Source of the DNA: Auanema rhodensis
Taxonomy: Eukaryota; Nematoda; Chromadorea; Rhabditida; Rhabditidae
Length of the DNA stretch: 64,000 nucleotides
Direction of reading: 5' to 3'
Assembly (NCBI GenBank): GCA_964057225.1
Contig: CAXKVF010000072.1
Coordinates: forward strand, 620,001-684,000
Of the stretch, positions 12,367 to 26,000 are shown in pieces. The position numbers and the translations under genes are program-made. Below the pieces are notes generated by a model. It did not search any database, was not told where the DNA came from, and saw only the letters and a program-made list of their open reading frames with translations. Numbering within the stretch: the first letter of the stretch is position 1; every line of letters starts with the position of its first letter.

Positions 12367-14573
12367 CACGTGAAGCGAGTTACATACCAAGTGCACATCA
12401 CGTGTACATTTAATTAGCATAAATTAAAGTTCACGTAAATTTCAAAGTCATGGTTACCATGAACCAATATCAATAAAAATTTGTTTTTAGACTAATATGG
12501 ACATGGGGAATCTAATTTTGAAAACCGCATCTCTTTATCTTCCACGTGAAGCGAGTTACATACCAAGTGCACATCACGTGTACATTTAATTAGCATAAAT
12601 TAAAGTTCACGTAAATTTCAAAGTCATGGTTACCATGAACCAATATCAATAAAAATTTGTTTTTAGACTAATATGGACATGGGGAATCAAATTTTGAAAA
12701 CCGCATCTCTTTATCTTTCACGTGAAGCGAGTTACATACCAAGTGCACATCACGTGTACATTTAATTAGCATAAATTAAAGTTCACGTAAATTTCAAAGT
12801 CATGGTTACCATGAACCAATATCAATAGAAATTTGTTTTTAGACTAATATGGACATGGGGAATCTAATTTTGAAAACCGCATCACTTTATCTTTCACGTG
12901 AAGCGAGTTACATACCAAGTGCACATCACGTGTACATTTAATTAGCATAAATTAAAGTTCACGTAAATTTCAAAGTCATGGTTACCATGCACCAATATCA
13001 ATAAAAATTTGTTTTTAGACTAATATGGACATGGGGAATCTAATTTTGAAAACCGCATCTCTTCATATTTCACGTGAAGCGAGTTACATACCAAGTGCAC
13101 ATCACGTGTACATTTAATTAGCATAAATTAAAGTTCACGTAAATTTCAAAGTCATGGTTACCATGAACCAATATCAATAAAAATTGGTTATTAGACTAAT
13201 ATGGACATGGGGAATCCAATTTTGAAAACCGCATCTCTTTATCTTTCACGTGAAGCGAGTTACATACCAAGTGCACATCACGTGTACATTTAATTAGCAT
13301 AAATTAAAGTTCACGTAAATTTCAAAGTCATGGTTACCATGCACCAATATCAATAAAAATTTGTTTTTAGACTAATATGGACATGGGGAATCTAATTTTG
13401 AAAACCGCATCTCTTTATCTTCCACGTGAAGCGAGTTACATACCAAGTGCACATCACGTGTACATTTAATTAGCATAAATTAAAGTTCACGTAAATTTCA
13501 AAGTCATGGTTACCATGAACCAATATCAATAAAAATTTGTTTTTAGACTAATATGTACATGGGGAATCTAATTTTGAAAACCGCATCTCTTTATCTTTCA
13601 CGTGAAGCGAGTTACATACCAAGTGCACATCACGTGTACATTTAATTAGCATAAATTAAAGTTCACGTAAATTTCAAAGTCATGGTTACCATGCACCAAT
13701 ATCAATAAAAATCTGTTTTTAGACTAATATGGACATGGGGAATCTAATTTTGAAAACCGCATCTCTTTATCTTTCACGTGAAGCGAGTTACATACCAAGT
13801 GCACATCACGTGTACATTTAATTAGCATAAATTAAAGTTCACGTAAATTTCAAAGTCATGGTTACCATTAACCAATATCAATAAAAATTTGTTTTTAGAC
13901 TAATATGGACATGGGGAATCTAATTTTGAAAACCGCATCTCTTTATCTTTCACGTGAAGCGAGTTACATACCAAGTGCACATCACGTGTACATTTAATTA
14001 GCATAAATTAAAGTTCACGTAAATTTCAAAGTCATGGTTACCATGCACCAATATCAATAAAAATCTGTTTTTAGACTAATATGGACATGGGGAATCTAAT
14101 TTTGAAAACCGCATCTCTTTATCTTTCACGTGAAGCGAGTTACATACCAAGTGCACATCACGTGTACATTTAATTAGCATAAATTAAAGTTCACGTAAAT
14201 TTCAAAGTCATGGTTACCATGCACCAATATCAATAAAAATTTGTTTTTAGACTAATATGGACATGGGGAATCTAATTTTGAAAACCGCATCTCTTTATCT
14301 TTCACGTGAAGCGAGTTACATACCAAGTGCACATCACGTGTACATTTAATTAGCATAAATTAAAGTTCACGTAAATTTCAAAGTCATGGTTACCATTAAC
14401 CAATATCAATAAAAATTTGTTTTTAGACTAATATGGACATGGGGAATCTAATTTTGAAAACCGCATCTCTTTATCTTTCACGTGAAGCGAGTTACATACC
14501 AAGTGCACATCACGTGTACATTTAATTAGCATAAATTAAAGTTCACGTAAATTTCAAAGTCATGGTTACCATG
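12367..14573 (+). repeat. Copy A of a 2,207-bp block repeated 30 monomers downstream
   Basis: This block matches 17647-19853 at an offset of 5,280 bp, with no difference found. It carries the rare changes AATAGAAATTTG, GGAATCCAAT, GGTTATTAGAC, two AAATCTGTTTTT and two GGTTACCATTAACC, all shared by the second copy. Its limits are CTTTCAC versus CTTCCAC at 12366/17646 and ATGAACC versus ATGCACC at 14574/19854. Confidence 0.88.
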
Positions 14574-14788
14574 AACCAATATCAATAAAAATTTGTTTTT
14601 AGACTAATATGGACATGGGGAATCTAATTTTGAAAACCGCATCTCTTTATCTTCCACGTGAAGCGAGTTACATACCAAGTGCACATCACGTGTACATTTA
14701 ATTAGCATAAATTAAAGTTCACGTAAATTTCAAAGTCATGGTTACCATGAACCAATATCAATAAAAATTTGTTTTTAGACTAATATGT

Positions 14789-16804
14789 ACATGGGGAATC
14801 TAATTTTGAAAACCGCATCTCTTTATCTTTCACGTGAAGCGAGTTACATACCAAGTGCACATCACGTGCACATTTAATTAGCATAAATTAAAGTTCACGT
14901 AAATTTCAAAGTCATGGTTACCATGCACCAATATCAATAAAAATTTGTTTTTAGACTAATATGGACATGGGGAATCTAATGTTGAAAACCGCATCTTTTT
15001 ATCTTTCACGTGAAGCGAGTTACATACCAAGTGCACATCACGTGTACATTTAATTAGCATAAATTAAAGTTCACGTAAATTTCAAAGTCATGGTTACCAT
15101 GAACCAATATCAATAAAAATTTGTTTTTAGACTAATATGGACATGGGGAATCTAATGTTGAAAACCGCATCTCTTTATCTTTCACGTGAAGCGAGTTGCA
15201 TACCAAGTGCACATCACGTGTACATTTAATTAGCATAAATTAAAGTTCACGTAAATTTCAAAGTCATGGTTACCATGAACCAATATCAATAAAAATTTGT
15301 TTTTAGACTAATATGGACATGGGGAATCTAATTTTGAAAACCGCATCTCTTTATCTTTCACGTGAAGCGAGTTACATACCAAGTGCACATCACGTGTACA
15401 TTTAATTAGCATAAATTAAAGTTCACGTAAATTTCAAAGTCATGGTTACCATGAACCAATATCAATAAAAATTTGTTTTTAGACTAATATGGACATGGGG
15501 AATCTAATGTTGAAAACCGCATCTCTTTATCTTTCACGTGAAGCGAGTTGCATACCAAGTGCACATCACGTGTACATTTAATTAGCATAAATTAAAGTTC
15601 ACGTAAATTTCAAAGTCATGGTTACCATGAACCAATATCAATAAAAATTTGTTTTTAGACTAATATGGACATGGGGAATCTAATTTTGAAAACCGCATCT
15701 CTTTATCTTCCACGTGAAGCGAGTTACATACCAAGTGCACATCACGTGTACATTTAATTAGCATAAATTAAAGTTCACGTAAATTTCAAAGTCATGGTTA
15801 CCATGAACCAATATCAATAAAAATTTGTTTTTAGACTAATATGGACATGGGGAATCAAATTTTGAAAACCGCATCTCTTTATCTTTCACGTGAAGCGAGT
15901 TACATACCAAGTGCACATCACGTGTACATTTAATTAGCATAAATTAAAGTTCACGTAAATTTCAAAGTCATGGTTACCATGCACCAATATCAATAAAAAT
16001 TTGTTTTTAGACTAATATGGACATGGGGAATCTAATTTTGAAAACCGCATCTCTTCATATTTCACGTGAAGCGAGTTACATACCAAGTGCACATCACGTG
16101 TACATTTAATTAGCATAAATTAAAGTTCACGTAAATTTCAAAGTCATGGTTACCATGAACCAATATCAATAAAAATTGGTTATTAGACTAATATGGACAT
16201 GGGGAATCTAATTTTGAAAACCGCATCTCTTTATCTTTCACGTGAAGCGAGTTACATACCAAGTGCACATCACGTGTACATTTAATTAGCATAAATTAAA
16301 GTTCACGTAAATTTCAAAGTCATGGTTACCATGCACCAATATCAATAAAAATTTGTTTTTAGACTAATATGGACATGGGGAATCTAATTTTGAAAACCGC
16401 ATCTCTTTATCTTCCACGTGAAGCGAGTTACATACCAAGTGCACATCACGTGTACATTTAATTAGCATAAATTAAAGTTCACGTAAATTTCAAAGTCATG
16501 GTTACCATGAACCAATATCAATAAAAATTTGTTTTTAGACTAATATGTACATGGGGAATCTAATTTTGAAAACCGCATCTCTTTATCTTTCACGTGAAGC
16601 GAGTTACATACCAAGTGCACATCACGTGTACATTTAATTAGCATAAATTAAAGTTCACGTAAATTTCAAAGTCATGGTTACCATGCACCAATATCAATAA
16701 AAATTTGTTTTTAGACTAATATGGACATGGGGAATCTAATGTTGAAAACCGCATCTCTTTATCTTTCACGTGAAGCGAGTTACATACCAAGTGCACATCA
16801 CGTG
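14789..16804 (+). repeat. Copy B of the 2,016-bp block
   Basis: This is the second copy of 6869-8884, 45 monomers away. Part of it (15551-16547) is itself repeated identically at 20831-21827, 30 monomers further on. The same patch has therefore been copied at least twice over more than 13 kb. Confidence 0.85.
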
Positions 16805-17646
16805 TACATTTAATTAGCATAAATTAAAGTTCACGTAAATTTCAAAGTCATGGTTACCATGAACCAATATCAATAAAAATTTGTTTTTAGACTAATATGG
16901 ACATGGGGAATCTAATTTTGAAAACCGCATCTCTTTATCTTTCACGTGAAGCGAGTTACATACCAAGTGCACATCACGTGCACATTTAATTAGCATAAAT
17001 TAAAGTTCACGTAAATTTCAAAGTCATGGTTACCATGCACCAATATCAATAAAAATTTGTTTTTAGACTAATATGGACATGGGGAATCTAATGTTGAAAA
17101 CCGCATCTTTTTATCTTTCACGTGAAGCGAGTTACATACCAAGTGCACATCACGTGTACATTTAATTAGCATAAATTAAAGTTCACGTAAATTTCAAAGT
17201 CATGGTTACCATGAACCAATATCAATAAAAATTTGTTTTTAGACTAATATGGACATGGGGAATCTAATGTTGAAAACCGCATCTCTTTATCTTTCACGTG
17301 AAGCGAGTTACATACCAAGTGCACATCACGTGTACATTTAATTAGCATAAATTAAAGTTCACGTAAATTTCAAAGTCATGGTTACCATGAACCAATATCA
17401 ATAAAAATTTGTTTTTAGACTAATATGGACATGGGGAATCTAATTTTGAAAACCGCATCTCTTTATCTTTCACGTGAAGCGAGTTACATACCAAGTGCAC
17501 ATCACGTGTACATTTAATTAGCATAAAATAAAGTTCACGTAAATTTCAAAGTCATGGTTACCATGCACCAATATCAATAAAAATTTGTTTTTAGACTAAT
17601 ATGGACATGGGGAATCTAATTTTGAAAACCGCATCTCTTTATCTTC

Positions 17647-19853
17647 CACGTGAAGCGAGTTACATACCAAGTGCACATCACGTGTACATTTAATTAGCAT
17701 AAATTAAAGTTCACGTAAATTTCAAAGTCATGGTTACCATGAACCAATATCAATAAAAATTTGTTTTTAGACTAATATGGACATGGGGAATCTAATTTTG
17801 AAAACCGCATCTCTTTATCTTCCACGTGAAGCGAGTTACATACCAAGTGCACATCACGTGTACATTTAATTAGCATAAATTAAAGTTCACGTAAATTTCA
17901 AAGTCATGGTTACCATGAACCAATATCAATAAAAATTTGTTTTTAGACTAATATGGACATGGGGAATCAAATTTTGAAAACCGCATCTCTTTATCTTTCA
18001 CGTGAAGCGAGTTACATACCAAGTGCACATCACGTGTACATTTAATTAGCATAAATTAAAGTTCACGTAAATTTCAAAGTCATGGTTACCATGAACCAAT
18101 ATCAATAGAAATTTGTTTTTAGACTAATATGGACATGGGGAATCTAATTTTGAAAACCGCATCACTTTATCTTTCACGTGAAGCGAGTTACATACCAAGT
18201 GCACATCACGTGTACATTTAATTAGCATAAATTAAAGTTCACGTAAATTTCAAAGTCATGGTTACCATGCACCAATATCAATAAAAATTTGTTTTTAGAC
18301 TAATATGGACATGGGGAATCTAATTTTGAAAACCGCATCTCTTCATATTTCACGTGAAGCGAGTTACATACCAAGTGCACATCACGTGTACATTTAATTA
18401 GCATAAATTAAAGTTCACGTAAATTTCAAAGTCATGGTTACCATGAACCAATATCAATAAAAATTGGTTATTAGACTAATATGGACATGGGGAATCCAAT
18501 TTTGAAAACCGCATCTCTTTATCTTTCACGTGAAGCGAGTTACATACCAAGTGCACATCACGTGTACATTTAATTAGCATAAATTAAAGTTCACGTAAAT
18601 TTCAAAGTCATGGTTACCATGCACCAATATCAATAAAAATTTGTTTTTAGACTAATATGGACATGGGGAATCTAATTTTGAAAACCGCATCTCTTTATCT
18701 TCCACGTGAAGCGAGTTACATACCAAGTGCACATCACGTGTACATTTAATTAGCATAAATTAAAGTTCACGTAAATTTCAAAGTCATGGTTACCATGAAC
18801 CAATATCAATAAAAATTTGTTTTTAGACTAATATGTACATGGGGAATCTAATTTTGAAAACCGCATCTCTTTATCTTTCACGTGAAGCGAGTTACATACC
18901 AAGTGCACATCACGTGTACATTTAATTAGCATAAATTAAAGTTCACGTAAATTTCAAAGTCATGGTTACCATGCACCAATATCAATAAAAATCTGTTTTT
19001 AGACTAATATGGACATGGGGAATCTAATTTTGAAAACCGCATCTCTTTATCTTTCACGTGAAGCGAGTTACATACCAAGTGCACATCACGTGTACATTTA
19101 ATTAGCATAAATTAAAGTTCACGTAAATTTCAAAGTCATGGTTACCATTAACCAATATCAATAAAAATTTGTTTTTAGACTAATATGGACATGGGGAATC
19201 TAATTTTGAAAACCGCATCTCTTTATCTTTCACGTGAAGCGAGTTACATACCAAGTGCACATCACGTGTACATTTAATTAGCATAAATTAAAGTTCACGT
19301 AAATTTCAAAGTCATGGTTACCATGCACCAATATCAATAAAAATCTGTTTTTAGACTAATATGGACATGGGGAATCTAATTTTGAAAACCGCATCTCTTT
19401 ATCTTTCACGTGAAGCGAGTTACATACCAAGTGCACATCACGTGTACATTTAATTAGCATAAATTAAAGTTCACGTAAATTTCAAAGTCATGGTTACCAT
19501 GCACCAATATCAATAAAAATTTGTTTTTAGACTAATATGGACATGGGGAATCTAATTTTGAAAACCGCATCTCTTTATCTTTCACGTGAAGCGAGTTACA
19601 TACCAAGTGCACATCACGTGTACATTTAATTAGCATAAATTAAAGTTCACGTAAATTTCAAAGTCATGGTTACCATTAACCAATATCAATAAAAATTTGT
19701 TTTTAGACTAATATGGACATGGGGAATCTAATTTTGAAAACCGCATCTCTTTATCTTTCACGTGAAGCGAGTTACATACCAAGTGCACATCACGTGTACA
19801 TTTAATTAGCATAAATTAAAGTTCACGTAAATTTCAAAGTCATGGTTACCATG
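17647..19853 (+). repeat. Copy B of the 2,207-bp block
   Basis: This is the second copy of 12367-14573, 30 monomers away. Identity over about 12.5 monomers, including several otherwise rare variants, points to a recent copying event. Outside these limits the best partner shifts from a 30- to a 32-monomer offset on the left, so a two-monomer gain or loss lies near 12.3 or 17.6 kb. Confidence 0.88.
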
Positions 19854-20830
19854 CACCAATATCAATAAAAATTTGTTTTTAGACTAATATGGACATGGGG
19901 AATCTAATGTTGAAAACCGCATCTCTTTATCTTTCACGTGAAGCGAGTTACATACCAAGTGCACATCACGTGCACATTTAATTAGCATAAATTAAAGTTC
20001 ACGTAAATTTCAAAGTCATGGTTACCATGCACCAATATCAATAAAAATTTGTTTTTAGACTAATATGGACATGGGGAATCTAATGTTGAAAACCGCATCT
20101 TTTTATCTTTCACGTGAAGCGAGTTACATACCAAGTGCACATCACGTGTACATTTAATTAGCATAAATTAAAGTTCACGTAAATTTCAAAGTCATGGTTA
20201 CCATGAACCAATATCAATAAAAATTTGTTTTTAGACTAATATGGACATGGGGAATCTAATGTTGAAAACCGCATCTCTTTATCTTTCACGTGAAGCGAGT
20301 TACATACCAAGTGCACATCACGTGTACATTTAATTAGCATAAATTAAAGTTCACGTAAATTTCAAAGTCATGGTTACCATGAACCAATATCAATAAAAAT
20401 TTGTTTTTAGACTAATATGGACATGGGGAATCTAATTTTGAAAACCGCATCTCTTTATCTTTCACGTGAAGCGAGTTACATACCAAGTGCACATCACGTG
20501 TACATTTAATTAGCATAAATTAAAGTTCACGTAAATTTCAAAGTCATGGTTACCATGCACCAATATCAATAAAAATTTGTTTTTAGACTAATATGGACAT
20601 GGGGAATCTAATTTTGAAAACCGCATCTCTTTATCTTCCACGTGAAGCGAGTTACATACCAAGTGCACATCACGTGTACATTTAATTAGCATAAATTAAA
20701 GTTCACGTAAATTTCAAAGTCATGGTTACCATGAACCAATATCAATAAAAATTTGTTTTTAGACTAATATGGACATGGGGAATCTAATTTTGAAAACCGC
20801 ATCTCTTTATCTTCCACGTGAAGCGAGTTA

Positions 20831-21827
20831 CATACCAAGTGCACATCACGTGTACATTTAATTAGCATAAATTAAAGTTCACGTAAATTTCAAAGTCATG
20901 GTTACCATGAACCAATATCAATAAAAATTTGTTTTTAGACTAATATGGACATGGGGAATCTAATTTTGAAAACCGCATCTCTTTATCTTCCACGTGAAGC
21001 GAGTTACATACCAAGTGCACATCACGTGTACATTTAATTAGCATAAATTAAAGTTCACGTAAATTTCAAAGTCATGGTTACCATGAACCAATATCAATAA
21101 AAATTTGTTTTTAGACTAATATGGACATGGGGAATCAAATTTTGAAAACCGCATCTCTTTATCTTTCACGTGAAGCGAGTTACATACCAAGTGCACATCA
21201 CGTGTACATTTAATTAGCATAAATTAAAGTTCACGTAAATTTCAAAGTCATGGTTACCATGCACCAATATCAATAAAAATTTGTTTTTAGACTAATATGG
21301 ACATGGGGAATCTAATTTTGAAAACCGCATCTCTTCATATTTCACGTGAAGCGAGTTACATACCAAGTGCACATCACGTGTACATTTAATTAGCATAAAT
21401 TAAAGTTCACGTAAATTTCAAAGTCATGGTTACCATGAACCAATATCAATAAAAATTGGTTATTAGACTAATATGGACATGGGGAATCTAATTTTGAAAA
21501 CCGCATCTCTTTATCTTTCACGTGAAGCGAGTTACATACCAAGTGCACATCACGTGTACATTTAATTAGCATAAATTAAAGTTCACGTAAATTTCAAAGT
21601 CATGGTTACCATGCACCAATATCAATAAAAATTTGTTTTTAGACTAATATGGACATGGGGAATCTAATTTTGAAAACCGCATCTCTTTATCTTCCACGTG
21701 AAGCGAGTTACATACCAAGTGCACATCACGTGTACATTTAATTAGCATAAATTAAAGTTCACGTAAATTTCAAAGTCATGGTTACCATGAACCAATATCA
21801 ATAAAAATTTGTTTTTAGACTAATATG
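20831..21827 (+). repeat. Third copy of a patch also at 15551-16547
   Basis: There are 997 bp identical by inspection to 15551-16547 at an offset of 5,280 bp (30 monomers), including GGAATCAAATTTT, CTTCATATTTC and GGTTATTAGAC. The patch ends where ATGTACATGG (16548) is ATGGACATGG (21828), and begins after GCGAGTTG versus GCGAGTTA (15550/20830). Confidence 0.82.
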
Positions 21828-22881
21828 GACATGGGGAATCTAATTTTGAAAACCGCATCTCTTTATCTTTCACGTGAAGCGAGTTACATACCAAGTGCAC
21901 ATCACGTGCACATTTAATTAGCATAAATTAAAGTTCACGTAAATTTCAAAGTCATGGTTACCATGCACCAATATCAATAAAAATTTGTTTTTAGACTAAT
22001 ATGGACATGGGGAATCTAATGTTGAAAACCGCATCTTTTTATCTTTCACGTGAAGCGAGTTACATACCAAGTGCACATCACGTGTACATTTAATTAGCAT
22101 AAATTAAAGTTCACGTAAATTTCAAAGTCATGGTTACCATGAACCAATATCAATAAAAATTTGTTTTTAGACTAATATGGACATGGGGAATCTAATGTTG
22201 AAAACCGCATCTCTTTATCTTTCACGTGAAGCGAGTTACATACCAAGTGCACATCACGTGTACATTTAATTAGCATAAATTAAAGTTCACGTAAATTTCA
22301 AAGTCATGGTTACCATGAACCAATATCAATATAAATTTGTTTTTAGACTAATATGGACATGGGGAATCTAATTTTGAAAACCGCATCTCTTTATCTTTCA
22401 CGTGAAGCGAGTTACATACCAAGTGCACATCACGTGTACATTTAATTAGCATAAAATAAAGTTCACGTAAATTTCAAAGTCATGGTTACCATGCACCAAT
22501 ATCAATAAAAATTTGTTTTTAGACTAATATGGACATGGGGAATCTAATTTTGAAAACCGCATCTCTTTATCTTTCACGTGAAGCGAGTTACATACCAAGT
22601 GCACATCACGTGTACATTTAATTAGCATAAATTAAAGTTCACGTAAATTTCAAAGTCATGGTTACCATGAACCAATATCAATAAAAATTTGTTTTTAGAC
22701 TAATATGGACATGGGGAATCTAATTTTGAAAACCGCATCTCTTTATCTTCCACGTGAAGCGAGTTACATACCAAGTGCACATCACGTGTACATTTAATTA
22801 GCATAAATTAAAGTTCACGTAAATTTCAAAGTCATGGTTACCATGAACCAATATCAATAAAAATTTGTTTTTAGACTAATA

Positions 22882-23059
22882 TGGACATGGGGAATCAAAT
22901 TTTGAAAACCGCATCTCTTTATATCTTTCACGTGAAGCGAGTTACATACCAAGTGCACATCACGTGTACATTTAATTAGCATAAATTAAAGTTCACGTAA
23001 ATTTCAAAGTCATGGTTACCATGCACCAATATCAATAAAAATTTGTTTTTAGACTAATA
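22882..23059 (+). repeat. 178-bp monomer with a 2-bp AT insertion
   Basis: CTCTTTATCTTTC is expanded to CTCTTTATATCTTTC at about 22919-22922, a duplicated AT. It is the only such unit. It sits at the transition from the long-period segment to the short-module segment that follows. The next unit starts at 23060. Confidence 0.9.
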
Positions 23060-26000
23060 TGGACATGGGGAATCTAATGTTGAAAACCGCATCTCTTTAT
23101 CTTTCACGTGAAGCGAGTTACATACCAAGTGCACATCACGTGTACATTTAATTAGCATAAATTAAAGTTCACGTAAATTTCAAAGTCATGGTTACCATGA
23201 ACCAATATCAATAAAAATTTGTTTTTAGACTAATATGTACATGGGGAATCTAATTTTGAAAACCGCATCTCTTTATCTTTCACGTGAAGCGAGTTACATA
23301 CCAAGTGCACATCACGTGTACAATTAATTAGCATAAATTAAAGTTCACGTAAATTTTAAAGTCATGGTTACCATGAACCAATATCAATAAAAATTTGTTT
23401 TTAGACTAATATGGACATGGGGAATCTAATTTTGAAAACCGCATTTCTTTATCTTTCACGTGAAGCGAGTTACATACCAAGTGCACATCACGTGTACATT
23501 TAATTAGCATAAATTAAAGTTCACGTAATTTTCAAAGTCATGGTTACCATGAACCAATATCAATAAAAATTTGTTTTTAGACTAATATGGACATGGGGAA
23601 TCAAATTTTGAAAACCGCATCTCTTTATCTTTCACGTGAAGCGAGTTACATACCAAGTGCACATCACGTGTACATTTAAATAGCATAAATTAAAGTTCAC
23701 GTAAATTTCAAAGTCATGGTTACCATGAACCAATATCAATAAAAATTTGTTTTTAGACTAATATGGACATGGGGAATCTAATTTTGAAAACCGCATCACT
23801 TTATCTTTCACGTGAAGCGAGTTACATACCAAGTGCACATCACGTGTACATTTAATTAGCATAAATTAAAGTTCACGTAAATTTCAAAGTCATGGTTACC
23901 ATGCACCAATATCAATAAAAATTTGTTTTTAGACTAATATGGACATGGGGAATCTAATGTTGAAAACCGCATCTCTTTTTCTTTCACGTGAAGCGAGTTA
24001 CATACCAAGTGCACATCACGTGTACATTTAATTAGCATAAATTAAAGTTCACGTAAATTTCAAAGTCATGGTTACCATGAACCAATATCAATAAAAATTT
24101 GTTTTTAGACTAATATGGACATGGGGAATCTAATTTTGAAAACCGCATCTCTTTATTTTTCACGTGAAGCGAGTTACATACCAAGTGCACATCACGTGTA
24201 CATTTAATTAGCATAAATTAAAGTTCACGTAAACTTCAAAGTCATGGTTACCATGAACCAATATCAATACAAATTTGTTTTTAGACTAATATGGACATGG
24301 GGAATCTAATTTTGAAAACCGCATCTCTTTATCTTTCACGTGAAGCGAGTTACATACCAAGTGCACATCACGTGTACATTTAATTAGCATAAATTAAAGT
24401 TCACGTAAATTTCAAAGTCATGGTTACCATGAACCAATATCAATAAAAATTTGTTTTTAGACTAATATGGACATGGGGAATCTAATTTTGAAAACCGCAT
24501 CTCTTTATCTTTCACGTGAAGCGAGTTACATACCAAGTGCACATCACGTGTACATTTAATTAGCATAAATTAAAGTTCACGTAAATTTCAAAGTCATGGT
24601 TACCATGCACCAATATCAATAAAAATTTGTTTTTAGACTAATATGGACATGGGGAATCTAATGTTGAAAACCGCATCTCTTTATCTTTCACGTGAAGCGA
24701 GTTACATACCAAGTGCACATCACGTGTACATTTAATTAGCATAAATTAAAGTTCACGTAAATTTCAAAGTCATGGTTACCATGAACCAATATCAATAAAA
24801 ATTTGTTTTTAGACTAATATGTACATGGGGAATCTAATTTTGAAAACCGCATCTCTTTATCTTTCACGTGAAGCGAGTTACATACCAAGTGCACATCACG
24901 TGTACAATTAATTAGCATAAATTAAAGTTCACGTAAAATTCAAAGTCATGGTTACCATGAACCAATATCAATAAAAATTTGTTTTTAGACTAATATGGAC
25001 ATGGGGAATCTAATGTTGAAAACCGCATCTCTTTATCTTTCACGTGAAGCGAGTTACATACCAAGTGCACATCACGTGTACATTTAATTAGCATAAATTA
25101 AAGTTCACGTAAATTTCAAAGTCATGGTTACCATGAACCAATATCAATAAAAATTTGTTTTTAGACTAATATGTACATGGGGAATCTAATTTTGAAAACC
25201 GCATCTCTTTATCTTTCACGTGAAGCGAGTTACATACCAAGTGCACATCACGTGTACAATTAATTAGCATAAATTAAAGTTCACGTAAATTTCAAAGTCA
25301 TGGTTACCATGAACCAATATCAATAAAAATATGTTTTTAGACTAATATGGACATGGGGAATCTAATTTTGAAAACCGCATTTCTTTATCTTTCACGTGAA
25401 GCGAGTTACATACCAAGTGCACATCACGTGTACATTTAATTAGCATAAATTAAAGTTCACGTAAATTTCAAAGTCATGGTTACCATGAACCAATATCAAT
25501 AAAAATTTGTTTTTAGACTAATATGTACATGGGGAATCTAATTTTGAAAACCGCATCTCTTTATCTTTCACGTGAAGCGAGTTACATACCAAGTGCACAT
25601 CACGTGTACAATTAATTAGCATAAATTAAAGTTCACGTAAATTTCAAAGTCATGGTTACCATGAACCAATATCAATAAAAATTTGTTTTTAGACTAATAT
25701 GGACATGGGGAATCTAATTTTGAAAACCGCATTTCTTTATCTTTCACGTGAAGCGAGTTACATACCAAGTGCACATCACGTGTACATTTAATTAGCATAA
25801 ATTAAAGTTCACGTAATTTTCAAAGTCATGGTTACCATGAACCAATATCAATAAAAATTTGTTTTTAGACTAATATGGACATGGGGAATCAAATTTTGAA
25901 AACCGCATCTCTTTATCTTTCACGTGAAGCGAGTTACATACCAAGTGCACATCACGTGTACATTTAATTAGCATAAATTAAAGTTCACGTAAATTTCAAA

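Larger units (their letters stand above)
5990..22881 (+). repeat. Array segment 2: long interleaved higher-order repeats
   Basis: Marker variants show long-range copying: AAATTGGTTATTAGAC near 8255, 10543, 13183, 16175, 18463 and 21455; AATGTTGAAAACC; GCGAGTTGCATACC near 7276, 7628, 15196 and 15548; AATCTGTTTTT; CCATTAACC. Spacings of the first marker are 13, 15, 17, 13 and 17 monomers. The pattern is a mosaic of overlapping duplications, not one regular higher-order unit. All sequence is satellite. Confidence 0.8.
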
